DNA of 64,000 nt from Bacilli bacterium. GTDB taxonomy: Bacteria > Bacillota_I > Bacilli_A > RFN20 > CAG-826. A program made the position numbers and the translations under genes. Of this stretch, positions 56,118 through 63,975 are shown in pieces. The notes under the pieces are model-generated. The model was not told the origin of the DNA and ran no database searches. It saw only the letters and a list, made by a program, of their open reading frames with translations. The DNA lies in NCBI GenBank assembly GCA_024693415.1, contig JAILKX010000038.1, forward strand, positions 1 to 64,000, read 5' to 3'. Every line of letters starts with the position of its first letter. Within the stretch, counting starts at the first letter, position 1.

Positions 56118-58838
56118 ATGTTCGAGAACAAAAGCCCTGAACAAGCTTTCGACGAGCTTTCGGTCAACCCCGAAGTAGGCTTGTCGAAGGAAGAGGCCGC
56201 CAAGCGTTTGGCTGAGAACGGCCCCAACCAGCTCAAGGAAAAGCCGAAGGATCCCTGGTACAAGATCCTTTGGGGCAACATCGCCGACCCGATGACCTTG
56301 ATCCTCGCCATCGCCGCCATCATCTCGCTGGTCCTTGGCATCGTCAACATCGCCCAAGGGAAGGTCCCGGCCGGCGAGGAGTGGCAGGAATTCATGGACG
56401 TCGTCATCATCTTCGGCGTCGTCGCGATCAACGCGGTCATCGGCACCGTCCAGGAGATGAAGGCCGAGAAGGCGCTTGAGGCCCTCAAGAAGATGAGCGC
56501 CCCGAAGGCGACCGTCCGCCGCGGAGGAGAGCTCCTTGAGATCCCGGCCTCCGAGCTCGTCAAGGGCGACATCGTCATCCTTGAGGAAGGCCGCACCGTC
56601 CCCGCCGACCTCCGCCTCATCAAAGGCTTCGCCATCAAGTGCGACGAAGCGTCGCTGACCGGCGAATCCGTCCCGGCCGAAAAAGACCCGACCCTCACCC
56701 TGTCGGAAGAAGTCGGCGTCGGCGACCGCATCAACATCGCCTACATGTCGACCCCCGTGGTCTATGGACATGGCGAAGGCGTGGTCGTCGGAACAGGAAT
56801 GGACACCGAAATCGGCAAGATCGCCTCGATGCTCGCCGGCGAGGAAGAAGACCTCACCCCGCTTCAGAAACAGCTCGCCAAACTCTCCAAATTCCTCGGT
56901 TACCTCACCATCGGCATCGTCATCGCGATGCTGATCGTCAAGATCCTCTGGTCCCTCGCAAACGGCAACATCGGCGAGGCTTGGAGCCAAGCCCTCCTGG
57001 ATTCGGTCGCCCTTGCGGTCGCCGCGATCCCGGAAGGATTGACCGCGGTCGTCACCATCGTCCTCGCGATGGGCATGACCAAGATGGTCAACGTCAACAC
57101 CATCGTGCGCCGGCTCGCCTCCGTCGAGACCCTCGGCGCCGTCTCGGTCATCTGCTCGGATAAGACCGGCACATTGACCCAGAACAAGATGACCGTCGTC
57201 GCCGCGTTCGCCGACGGCAGGTACGTCGAGCAATCCGAATTCGACAAAGAGCACCTCGGTTTGCTCGCCAAAGGCATGTCGCTATGCTCCGACGCCAAGG
57301 TCGATGGCGGGGTCTATGGCGACCCGACCGAAGTCGCGCTCGTCGAATTCGCCAACGGATTCGATATGCACAAGAGCGACCTTGAGGCCGCCACCCCGCG
57401 CGTCAACGAGCTTCCCTTCGACTCCGTCAGGAAGATGATGTCCACCATGCACCAGGAAGGCGACAAGAAGGTTGTCTACACCAAAGGCGCGATGGACCAG
57501 ATCCTAAAGAACGCGACCCATGTATTGATTAACGGCAAGAAAGAGCCGCTTTCCGAAGAGCGGAAGCAGGCGATCCTCGACGCCGCCGGCAAGATGGCGG
57601 AGAACGCCCTCCGCGTCCTCGCCCTCGCCATCTCCGAACAGGATGGCCAGATCGAGGAGAAGAACCTCTGCTTCGTCGGCCTCGTCGGCATGGTCGACCC
57701 GCCGCGCCCGGCCGCCAAGCCCGCGGTCGCGACGCTCAAGCGCGCCGGCATCACCACCATCATGATCACCGGCGACCACAAGGACACCGCCTTCGCGATC
57801 GCCCGCGACCTCGGCATCGCCGAAACCCGCGAGCAGTGCATGTCGGGCGACCAGATCGACGCCTGCTCCGAAGAAGAGCTGCGCGAAAAGGTCAAGACCG
57901 TGCGCGTCTTCGCCCGCGTCTCCCCGCAGAACAAGGTCCAGATCGTCAAGGCGATCAAGGCCAACGGCCACATCGCCGCGATGACCGGCGACGGCGTCAA
58001 CGACGCGCCTTCGCTTAAGTCCGCCGACATCGGCATCGCCATGGGCATCACCGGCACCGACGTCGCCAAAGGCGCGGCCGACATGGTCCTCGCCGACGAC
58101 AACTTCGCCTCGATCGAGAAAGCGGTGGAGGAAGGCCGCGGCATCTACGCCAACATCAAGAAGACCATCCTCTTCCTTCTCTCCTCCAACATCGGCGAGG
58201 TCGTCGCGATGTTCCTCGCCGCCGTCATCGGCCTCCCGAGCCCGCTCATCGCGATCCATCTGCTTTGGGTCAACCTCATCACCGACTCGCTTCCCGCCGT
58301 CGCCCTCGGCGCCGACAAGAAGCCCGACGACATCATGGACGACCAGCCCCGCGACCCGAAGGAATCCCTCTTCAGCCGCGGCGGGTACGCCATCACGTTC
58401 GGCTATGGCATATTGATCGGACTTGCGACCCTGTTCGCCTTCCTCATCAAGCCTTGGGCCGCCGGCGCCTTCTCCGTCAGCGACATGAACGCCTATTTCC
58501 AGGATGAGACTCTGCTCGAAGAAGCCCAGTCGATGTCCTTCTGCGTCCTCGCGATGTCCGAGCTCTTCCATATGCTTGGCATGACGAACGTCAAGAAGAG
58601 CTTCGTCCACGTCTTCAAGGACTTCAACAAACTGCTCTTCATCTCCTTCTTCCTCGGCTTCGCCCTCCAGTTCTTCGTGATCGAGGTCCCGGGCGTCAAC
58701 ACCATCTTCAAGGTCTACACCCTCTCCGATCACCCGATCGATTACCTCTGGGTGTTCCTATTGGCCCTAAGCCCCCTCATCGTCCACGAGTTCATCGCAT
58801 TGTTCCTCTTCATCAAGAAGAAAGTCGCGAAGAAATAA
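56118..58838 (+). CDS. P-type cation ATPase, Ca2+/Mn2+ exporter type
   Basis: A 906-residue ion pump that uses ATP to export divalent cations. The actuator motif LTGESVPAEK, the phosphorylation site SDKTGTLTQNKM (near 347), the hinge MTGDGVNDAPSLK and the ion-site helices PEGLTAVV (M4) and WVNLITDSLPA (M6) mark the calcium-type P2 subgroup. The Mn2+ riboswitch in its leader argues that Mn2+ is a physiological substrate. ATG at 56118 was chosen because AAGGAG lies 8 nt upstream; an earlier in-frame TTG lacks one. A terminator follows the stop. Confidence 0.95.
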   Translation: MFENKSPEQAFDELSVNPEVGLSKEEAAKRLAENGPNQLKEKPKDPWYKILWGNIADPMTLILAIAAIISLVLGIVNIAQGKVPAGEEWQEFMDVVIIFGVVAINAVIGTVQEMKAEKALEALKKMSAPKATVRRGGELLEIPASELVKGDIVILEEGRTVPADLRLIKGFAIKCDEASLTGESVPAEKDPTLTLSEEVGVGDRINIAYMSTPVVYGHGEGVVVGTGMDTEIGKIASMLAGEEEDLTPLQKQLAKLSKFLGYLTIGIVIAMLIVKILWSLANGNIGEAWSQALLDSVALAVAAIPEGLTAVVTIVLAMGMTKMVNVNTIVRRLASVETLGAVSVICSDKTGTLTQNKMTVVAAFADGRYVEQSEFDKEHLGLLAKGMSLCSDAKVDGGVYGDPTEVALVEFANGFDMHKSDLEAATPRVNELPFDSVRKMMSTMHQEGDKKVVYTKGAMDQILKNATHVLINGKKEPLSEERKQAILDAAGKMAENALRVLALAISEQDGQIEEKNLCFVGLVGMVDPPRPAAKPAVATLKRAGITTIMITGDHKDTAFAIARDLGIAETREQCMSGDQIDACSEEELREKVKTVRVFARVSPQNKVQIVKAIKANGHIAAMTGDGVNDAPSLKSADIGIAMGITGTDVAKGAADMVLADDNFASIEKAVEEGRGIYANIKKTILFLLSSNIGEVVAMFLAAVIGLPSPLIAIHLLWVNLITDSLPAVALGADKKPDDIMDDQPRDPKESLFSRGGYAITFGYGILIGLATLFAFLIKPWAAGAFSVSDMNAYFQDETLLEEAQSMSFCVLAMSELFHMLGMTNVKKSFVHVFKDFNKLLFISFFLGFALQFFVIEVPGVNTIFKVYTLSDHPIDYLWVFLLALSPLIVHEFIALFLFIKKKVAKK

Positions 58839-58846
58839 AAAAGATG

Positions 58847-58885
58847 CCGCCTCATGGTTCAGCCCATGAGGCGGTTTCTTCTTGT
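58847..58885 (+). terminator. Terminator of the P-type ATPase gene
   Basis: CCGCCTCATGG pairs with CCATGAGGCGG around a short loop, followed by TTTCTTCTT. The stem ends just before the tRNA-Thr promoter. Confidence 0.93.
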
Positions 58886-58910
58886 TAAGGACGCGCGGGA
58901 AGTTTATATT
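58882..58910 (+). promoter_or_regulatory. tRNA-Thr promoter
   Basis: TTGTTA (58882-58887), 17 bp, TATATT (58905-58910), 9 nt before the mature tRNA start. Confidence 0.8.
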
Positions 58911-58919
58911 ATTAGACGC

Positions 58920-58995
58920 GCCGACTTAGCTCAATTGGCAGAGCAGCGGTATCGTAAACCGCAGGTTGGGGGTTCGACTCCCTTAGTCGGCACCA
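58920..58995 (+). tRNA. tRNA-Thr (anticodon CGU)
   Basis: Acceptor GCCGACT pairs with AGTCGGC (58985-58991), discriminator A and CCA encoded. The anticodon arm is GCGGT-ATCGTAA-ACCGC with anticodon CGT, reading ACG. D-arm AGCTCAATTGGCAGAGC and T-loop TTCGACT are standard, though the T-stem has two G-U pairs. Confidence 0.97.
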
Positions 58996-59007
58996 TCGGA
59001 TAAGCGC

Positions 59008-59040
59008 ATTCCCGAGGCAGAGGCCCCGGGAATTTTTCTT
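59008..59040 (+). terminator. Terminator of tRNA-Thr
   Basis: ATTCCCG pairs with CGGGAAT with extra GC pairing inside, followed by TTTTCTTT. It begins about 15 nt after the CCA end. Confidence 0.85.
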
Positions 59041-59915
59041 TAGTTTTTCTTCCTCTTCTTCTGCAGGAGGATCGCGACGCTCACGCCGGCGTAGGCGAGG
59101 AAGTGGATGGGGAGCTCGATCGGCTTGGAGAGCATCCTCTCAAGCGGCATGGCCTGCGAGAGGGAGGACACGAAGACGGTGTCGGAGACGCCCATCGCGA
59201 TGGTGTAGACGGTGAGGGCGACGTCGATCCCTAAGCCGACGAAGGCGAGCAGGACGATCTTCTCCTCGGGCAATAATCCGAGGATGTGGCAGCATTCTAA
59301 GACCCCGAGGAAGGCCGGGACGAGCAGGAAGAGGTAGAAGGGGAAGGTCAAATAGAAGTTGCGCCAATAGATGAAGGAGGGCGATCCGAGGAAGGTGCCG
59401 AGGCGGTTGAGGAGCAGGCAGATGAAGAGGAACCAGCCGACGGTCTTCATGATGTAGCCGAAGCCGATCTTGGTCTTGCCTTCGTCCTCTGGCATCTTGC
59501 GGGCTTTCAGGAAGGCAAAGACGCTTCCGGCGAGCAGGAGGACGTTGAGGATCAGGAAGATGATGAGGAAGCCCGGGAAGGGATGGCTGCCCACGAAGGT
59601 GTGGTAGAAGTTGGCCCCGGCGAGGATGTCGCCGATAATGCCTAGCAAGGCGAGGGCGAAGAGGGTGATCGAATAGGCGCGGGTGATGCGCTTTTTGCAA
59701 TCGGGGCGCTTGTAGGTGCGGAGGAGGTAGAAGAGGGCGACCACGAAGAACATGGCGACGCTTATGGCGGGAAGGCTCACGAAGATGGAGCTGCTGAGCC
59801 CGCCCGCGCTTGCGTTCAATATGTCGAAGAAGAGCATGTTGGAGGCAAGCAGCATGAAGAGCGACCCGACGACGGTGATGGCGATCAATGAGATTATGAG
59901 ATGGCTGCGCTTCAT
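59040..59915 (-). CDS. Polytopic membrane protein, unknown function
   Basis: A 291-residue protein with about seven or eight membrane helices (IISLIAITVVGSLFMLLA, VSLPAISVAMFFVVALFYLL, FLIIFLILNVLLLAGSVFAFL and others) and a basic C-terminal tail (LLQKKRKKN). No family recognised. GGAGG precedes ATG and the start overlaps the end of the upstream phosphoesterase region (stop two bases earlier), so the two genes form one operon. The link suggests an envelope role for the pair. Confidence 0.85.
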   Translation of the reverse strand: MKRSHLIISLIAITVVGSLFMLLASNMLFFDILNASAGGLSSSIFVSLPAISVAMFFVVALFYLLRTYKRPDCKKRITRAYSITLFALALLGIIGDILAGANFYHTFVGSHPFPGFLIIFLILNVLLLAGSVFAFLKARKMPEDEGKTKIGFGYIMKTVGWFLFICLLLNRLGTFLGSPSFIYWRNFYLTFPFYLFLLVPAFLGVLECCHILGLLPEEKIVLLAFVGLGIDVALTVYTIAMGVSDTVFVSSLSQAMPLERMLSKPIELPIHFLAYAGVSVAILLQKKRKKN

Positions 59916-59916
59916 G

Positions 59917-60897
59917 TCAGAGGACCTCCGAATAGGTGTGGTAGTAGTCCTGGTAGAACATGGTGTTGTTGTCCTTCACCGTGATGACGCGCCCGCCGAG
60001 CAGGGTATCGCTGTAATAGACGCGGTCGGTGGCCTTCACGCCATAGCCGAAGTCGATGCCATGGTAGTTGACGATGTAGTTATTGACGTGGTCATGGCCG
60101 AAATACATGCCCTTGGTGGAGCCTTTTTCCTCGATGACGTCGAAGAAGCCGGAATTGTATTTCGGATTGCATGGGTCTTCGCCCTGGGTGCCGCCGTTGA
60201 CGTTGGCGGAGGGGTTCGCCTCAGCCGCCGCCCAGGCGTCGTTCACCTCGGGGAGCGGGATGTGGTAGAACATGAGGGACGGGACGACCCCGCCGTTTTT
60301 CGCGGTCGTGTCGTCGACTAGGTCCGCGTACCAATCGATCTGGTTCTGCTTGAAGTAGTCATAGCCGAAATAGGAGCCGTAGTAGTAGCGGTTGCTGTCC
60401 ATGAAGATCAGCTGCTCGTGGACCTTGCCGCCCTTCATCAGGTTGATCGCGAAGTTGCAGTTGCCCTGCACGCCATCGTCCTGGATGTCCTTGAAGAGGC
60501 AATAGGAGCCGTAATTGTTGAGCTGCCCGGTCAGCCAGTCGATCGAGAAATAGCATTGCTCGTCGTGGTTGCCGAAGATCACGGTCCAGGGGATCTTATG
60601 GCCGTCGAGGTAGCGGAAGAATTCGAGGGCCGTCCCCTTGGACGCGAAGGTGAAGAGGTCGCCGGTGACCGCGATGAGGTTCGGCTTGGCCTCCGCGATG
60701 GTGAGGTCCATGAATTTGTAGTGGAGTTGGGTGTCGTCCTTGTCGCCGAGGTGGGTGTCGGTGAGCTGGAGGATGCGGAAATCGCTGACGTAGTCCATCT
60801 GCAGGACGTATTCCGACGAGTCGTAGTGGGTTGCCCCGCACGACGCGAGATTCGCCGACAGGAGGACCGTCAAAAGAAGAAAAGGTTTCTTGCTCAT
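59917..60897 (-). CDS. Metallophosphoesterase lipoprotein
   Basis: Exported calcineurin-type phosphoesterase, 326 residues. The signal MSKKPFLLLTVLLSANLASCG ends in lipobox LASC. All metal motifs are present: LTDTHLGDKD, VTGDLFTF, FGNHDEQ, FYHIPLPE and FGHDHVNN. The substrate is unknown; related proteins act on phosphodiesters or phosphomonoesters outside the cell. I use ATG 60897, where the signal begins; an upstream in-frame ATG would add 49 non-signal residues. TATAAT on the minus strand about 26 nt upstream and a GAGG site support this. Confidence 0.92.
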   Translation of the reverse strand: MSKKPFLLLTVLLSANLASCGATHYDSSEYVLQMDYVSDFRILQLTDTHLGDKDDTQLHYKFMDLTIAEAKPNLIAVTGDLFTFASKGTALEFFRYLDGHKIPWTVIFGNHDEQCYFSIDWLTGQLNNYGSYCLFKDIQDDGVQGNCNFAINLMKGGKVHEQLIFMDSNRYYYGSYFGYDYFKQNQIDWYADLVDDTTAKNGGVVPSLMFYHIPLPEVNDAWAAAEANPSANVNGGTQGEDPCNPKYNSGFFDVIEEKGSTKGMYFGHDHVNNYIVNYHGIDFGYGVKATDRVYYSDTLLGGRVITVKDNNTMFYQDYYHTYSEVL

Positions 60898-61037
60898 GTC
60901 GTTCTCTCTTTCATTTCCTCGATTATAGACCAACGGTTTCGCGTTTTCACCTACCGAGAAACGTTTCTTTTCATAAGGAAGCGGGCGCCCGCCCAGCGCC
61001 CATGCGCGTACCCCGATTCCCAATCGAAAATTTTCGC

Positions 61038-61066
61038 TTGCCATCGCCCATGCCTCTTCCTATAAT
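61038..61066 (+). promoter_or_regulatory. tRNA-Val promoter
   Basis: TTGCCA (61038-61043), 17 bp, TATAAT (61061-61066). The leader before the tRNA (61102) contains a small hairpin GCCGC-AAAAA-GCGGC. Confidence 0.88.
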
Positions 61067-61101
61067 AATCGAGCCGCAAAAAGCGGCCCTGACACACGCA
61101 T

Positions 61102-61177
61102 GGGTGTTTAGCTCAGCTGGGAGAGCACCTGTTTGACGTACAGGAGGTCACAGGTTCGATCCCTGTAGCACCCACCA
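61102..61177 (+). tRNA. tRNA-Val (anticodon GAC)
   Basis: Acceptor GGGTGTT pairs with AGCACCC (61167-61173), discriminator A, CCA encoded. Anticodon arm CCTGT-TTGACGT-ACAGG gives GAC. T-arm ACAGG-TTCGATC-CCTGT is perfect. Confidence 0.98.
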
Positions 61178-61192
61178 TCTTGTGTCCCCTTG

Positions 61193-61218
61193 CCGCGATC
61201 ATCGCGGTTTTTTCTTTG
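61193..61218 (+). terminator. Terminator of tRNA-Val
   Basis: CCGCGA-TCA-TCGCGG followed by TTTTTTCTTT, about 15 nt after the CCA end. Confidence 0.92.
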
Positions 61219-61290
61219 CCGCCGAACGGAAATCATTTCAAAAATCGCCCTATAGGCTTTACAATAATCGACAAGGGGAGGTCACCGACC

Positions 61291-61941
61291 ATGGAGTATA
61301 AGAACACCAAGAGATCAGGCGTCCTATTCATATTCCTGAACATCGTCACCGCGACGGTCTTCAGCTGGTTTTCGCTCCCCAGGATCCGCCGAGAGGTGAA
61401 TTCCTTCACCGAGGAAGGCAAAAAGTCCGGCCCCTATTTCCCGATGTGGCTGCTCGGCTTTTTGACCTTGGGGGTCGTTCCGATCGCCTATTCGGCGAAC
61501 CTCGCCCGCAAGATCGACGCCAAGGCAAAAGAGCTCGGCCTCGCCTCGACGACGAGCTTCGCGAACCTCTTCAACCTCACCTTCTTCGGATCGCTATTCA
61601 TCTTCGGCCCCTGGATCGCCTATTCCCGGATGTTCGCGACGCTCAACCGCGTCGAGACCAAGCTCAATGACCTCGCCGAACCCACCCCGGCCCCCGCGAA
61701 GGAAGAATCCGCGGAAGCCCCCGCCGAAGAAGCGGTGGGCCCAAACGAAATCAAGATCCGCTACGCCGGCGGCAAGAAGGTCTCCGATTCCACCAAATGG
61801 AGGGTCGTCGACCGCAAGACCAAAGAGGTCAATACCTTCGATTCCCAGTCCGAGGCGATCGCCTATGCGATGCGCGTCGCCAAGAAGCGGGGCGTCGGGG
61901 TCAAAGTCAATGGCCGCGTCGACAAAAAGACGGGGCAATAA
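61291..61941 (+). CDS. Membrane protein with C-terminal DUF2188-like domain
   Basis: A 216-residue protein. The N-terminal half has a helix at 10-30 (VLFIFLNIVTATVFSWF), a second pair (MWLLGFLTLGVVPIAYSANL, FFGSLFIFGPWIAYSRM) in the arrangement of DUF4234-type proteins. An Ala/Pro/Glu linker leads to a C-terminal domain with the DUF2188 pattern: W-R-V-V, FDSQSEAIAYAMRVAKKRG and VKVNGRVDKKTGQ, a small domain often seen alone. ATG 61291 has GGGGAGG upstream and starts at MEYKNTKRS; the earlier in-frame ATG lies inside the tRNA terminator region. Confidence 0.85.
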   Translation: MEYKNTKRSGVLFIFLNIVTATVFSWFSLPRIRREVNSFTEEGKKSGPYFPMWLLGFLTLGVVPIAYSANLARKIDAKAKELGLASTTSFANLFNLTFFGSLFIFGPWIAYSRMFATLNRVETKLNDLAEPTPAPAKEESAEAPAEEAVGPNEIKIRYAGGKKVSDSTKWRVVDRKTKEVNTFDSQSEAIAYAMRVAKKRGVGVKVNGRVDKKTGQ

Positions 61942-61970
61942 AAGGGATTTTGCAAGCAATCCATCTTCAC

Positions 61971-61999
61971 TTGACCTCTCCGCGCGAATGTTATTTAAT
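61971..61999 (+). promoter_or_regulatory. tRNA-Gly promoter
   Basis: TTGACC (61971-61976), 17 bp, TTTAAT (61994-61999), 9 nt before the tRNA. Confidence 0.85.
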
Positions 62000-62008
62000 A
62001 TTCCCGCT

Positions 62009-62082
62009 GCACCCATAGTTCAATGGTAGAACTCCAGCTTCCCAAGCTGGTCACACGGGTTCGATTCCCGCTGGGTGCTCCA
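62009..62082 (+). tRNA. tRNA-Gly (anticodon CCC)
   Basis: Acceptor GCACCCA pairs with TGGGTGC (62072-62078), discriminator T, CCA encoded. Anticodon arm CCAGC-TTCCCAA-GCTGG gives CCC, reading GGG. T-arm CGGG-TTCGATT-CCCG is standard. Confidence 0.98.
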
Positions 62083-62093
62083 CCTGATCCCCT

Positions 62094-62119
62094 TGCCCTC
62101 TGCTGAGGGCTTTTTCTTT
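62094..62119 (+). terminator. Terminator of tRNA-Gly
   Basis: GCCCTC-TGCT-GAGGGC followed by TTTTTCTTTCC. Confidence 0.93.
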
Positions 62120-62133
62120 CCTTGGCGGCCGCC

Positions 62134-62189
62134 GCGAGGCCCGCCCCGACAGCTATTATCTGAAATAGCTCGGGCGGGGGCCGATGCAC
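62134..62189 (+). repeat. Structured dispersed repeat, copy B, upstream of cdaA
   Basis: Reads GCGAGG-CCCGC-C-CCGACAGCTA, loop, TAGCTCGGGCGGGG-CCGATGCAC, collinear with copy A (14590-14642, opposite strand). AGCTATT (62151-62157) pairs with AATAGCT (62164-62170), where copy A has AGCTAAA/TTTAGCT. It starts 52 nt after the tRNA-Gly gene and 193 nt before cdaA, on the cdaA strand, so it could be part of a 5' leader. Confidence 0.65.
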
Positions 62190-62381
62190 AATCCGTGGGG
62201 GACATGTATTCAAATTCGCGTCAAAGCGGTGACGGATTCTGTCCGAAAACGCCATTGGGCGGCATCCTTTTTTCGCTTTTGCGAAAGATTTGGGGCCGAC
62301 GATGTTGCAATAGCGGTGTTTTGCTAATAAAATTTTTACGTCCATAAGGACGCAAAATTTTTTCATTGAGTAGGGAAAACT
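62190..62381 (+). promoter_or_regulatory. cdaA leader with terminator-like hairpin
   Basis: AATCCGT (62190s) can pair with ACGGATT about 45 nt later, and near the start codon CGTCC-ATAA-GGACG (62339-62352), extended by AAAATTTT on both sides, is followed by TTTTTTC. This is an intrinsic-terminator shape directly upstream of cdaA, so it either ends an upstream transcript or attenuates cdaA. A weak ribosome site (AGTAGGGA) precedes ATG. I see no clear -10/-35 pair. Confidence 0.45.
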
Positions 62382-63176
62382 ATGAATTACGACTTCACAA
62401 ATCCGCAGAACCTGATCGTCTTCCTGTCGATCCTCGCCTTGTTCGGCTTGCTTGACGTCTTCGTCTTCTGGCTGTTCAAGCGCATCGCCGCCCGCATCTA
62501 CGTCGTGGCGATCGAGGTCGTCTTCATCATCTTCTGGCTCTTTTCCCTCACCGTTCCCTGCTTCATCATGGCCTTCGCCCTCGCCGTCGGCATCATCGTC
62601 CTCTTCCTCGCCAACCCGAACGAGGGCAGGGGGCTCCTCGCCAACAACATGAAGGGCCAGGCCCCGCGCGGCGGATTCTTCCGCGCCAAGGCCCGCCCGG
62701 AATCCCTGTTCGACCGCGATGCGATGTACAAGAAGATCGAGACCGCGGTCATCACGATGTCCAAGCAGAAGGTCGGGGCCATCATCTCTTTTGAGATGCA
62801 CGATAACCTCGACGACGTCATGAAATCCGGCACCAGGATCGATGCACCCGTATCGGCGGAGCTCCTGCAGACCATCTTCTACCCTGGCACCCGCCTCCAC
62901 GACGGCGCGGTGATCGTCAGGAACGACAAGATCGTCGCCGCCTCGGTCTATTACACCCCGACCACCCGCCCGCTCACCGGCAAGTTCGGTTCCCGCCACC
63001 GCGCGGCCATCGGCATCTCCGAGGCCTGCGACGCGGTCACCGTCGTCGTATCCGAGGAGACGGGCCGCATCTCGATCGCCTATAAGGGCGAGCTCGAGAC
63101 GGTTGGGCCCGATATGTTCAACTCGCGCTTCAGCGACTACATGAGCCTTGCCCTCAAGACCCAGCCGGAAGACTGA
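62382..63176 (+). CDS. cdaA: Diadenylate cyclase CdaA
   Basis: Makes the second messenger c-di-AMP from two ATP; in Firmicutes it controls potassium and osmolyte transport and wall homeostasis. The N-terminal part has three membrane helices (residues about 10-95), then the DAC domain: TRLHDGAVIVRNDKI with the DGA motif (near 174) and GSRHRAAIGIS with the RHR motif (near 205), both catalytic signatures. Length of 264 residues is normal for CdaA/DacA. The partner genes cdaR and glmM usually follow; here deoD follows instead, after a 79-bp gap. Confidence 0.95.
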   Translation: MNYDFTNPQNLIVFLSILALFGLLDVFVFWLFKRIAARIYVVAIEVVFIIFWLFSLTVPCFIMAFALAVGIIVLFLANPNEGRGLLANNMKGQAPRGGFFRAKARPESLFDRDAMYKKIETAVITMSKQKVGAIISFEMHDNLDDVMKSGTRIDAPVSAELLQTIFYPGTRLHDGAVIVRNDKIVAASVYYTPTTRPLTGKFGSRHRAAIGISEACDAVTVVVSEETGRISIAYKGELETVGPDMFNSRFSDYMSLALKTQPED

Positions 63177-63255
63177 TTCCCGGAAAATACGCGGGACGTG
63201 TATGCGTTTTCCCGCTTGTGAATAAGACATGATTACTTACTGGAGGTAAAAACAC

Positions 63256-63975
63256 ATGCCAACCCCTCACATCAACGCCGAAGCTGGCGACTTTGCGAAA
63301 GTCGTCCTCATGCCCGGAGATCCCCTCCGCGCCAAATGGATCGCCGAGACCTTCCTGACCGATGTCGTTCAGGTGAACTCGGTCCGCGGGATCCTCGGAT
63401 TCACCGGAACCACCAAGAACGGGAAGCGCCTTTCCGTCATGGCCTCTGGCATGGGCATGCCCTCGATCGGCATCTACGCCCATGAGCTCTTCTCCTTCTA
63501 TGGCGTCGACGTCATCATCCGCATCGGCACCGCCGGCAGCTATCAGCCGAACATCAAGGTCGGCGACATCGTCCTCGCCCAGGCCGCCTCGACCGATTCC
63601 GATTGGCTCGGCCACCACGTCCTTAACGGCGGCACCTATTCCGCGGTCAGCGACTTCGAGTTATTGAAGAACTGCTACATCGCCGCCGAGAAGCTCAACA
63701 AGAAAGTCCGCGTCGGCAACGTCCTCTCGAGCGACATCTTCTATTCCCCCTTCCCCGACGATTGGAAGAGGTGGATGGACCTCAACGTCCTCTGCGTCGA
63801 GATGGAGGCGTACTCGCTCTTCACCAAAGCCGCGCAATTCCACAAGAGGGCCATGTGCGTCCTCACCATGTCCGACTCCTTCCACGACAAGGCCGTCATG
63901 AGCCCGAAGCAGAGGGAGCAGGGCCTCACCGATATGGTTGAGATCGCCATCGCCGGAGCTGAGCCGTTCTGCTAA
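63256..63975 (+). CDS. deoD: Purine-nucleoside phosphorylase DeoD-type
   Basis: Phosphorolyses purine (deoxy)ribonucleosides to base and (deoxy)ribose 1-phosphate in the salvage pathway. The start MPTPHINAEAGDFAKVVLMPGDPLRAKW, the phosphate-binding and pocket motifs RIGTAGSYQPNIKVGDIV, and the base-binding MSDSFHDKAV with its conserved Asp are all typical. Length of 239 residues is the hexameric DeoD size. GGAGG precedes ATG by 12 nt. The final bases of the window after it hold no complete gene. Confidence 0.96.
   Translation: MPTPHINAEAGDFAKVVLMPGDPLRAKWIAETFLTDVVQVNSVRGILGFTGTTKNGKRLSVMASGMGMPSIGIYAHELFSFYGVDVIIRIGTAGSYQPNIKVGDIVLAQAASTDSDWLGHHVLNGGTYSAVSDFELLKNCYIAAEKLNKKVRVGNVLSSDIFYSPFPDDWKRWMDLNVLCVEMEAYSLFTKAAQFHKRAMCVLTMSDSFHDKAVMSPKQREQGLTDMVEIAIAGAEPFC

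Noticed and set aside
6809..63212. Recurring GTGTATTCGTTTTCG-like words at 6809, 16785, 14673 (minus), 62204 and 63198
   Set aside because: A 15-base exact match between two places is expected by chance about once or more in 64 kb; the others are partial, and one lies in a coding frame. No shared structure extends beyond the word.
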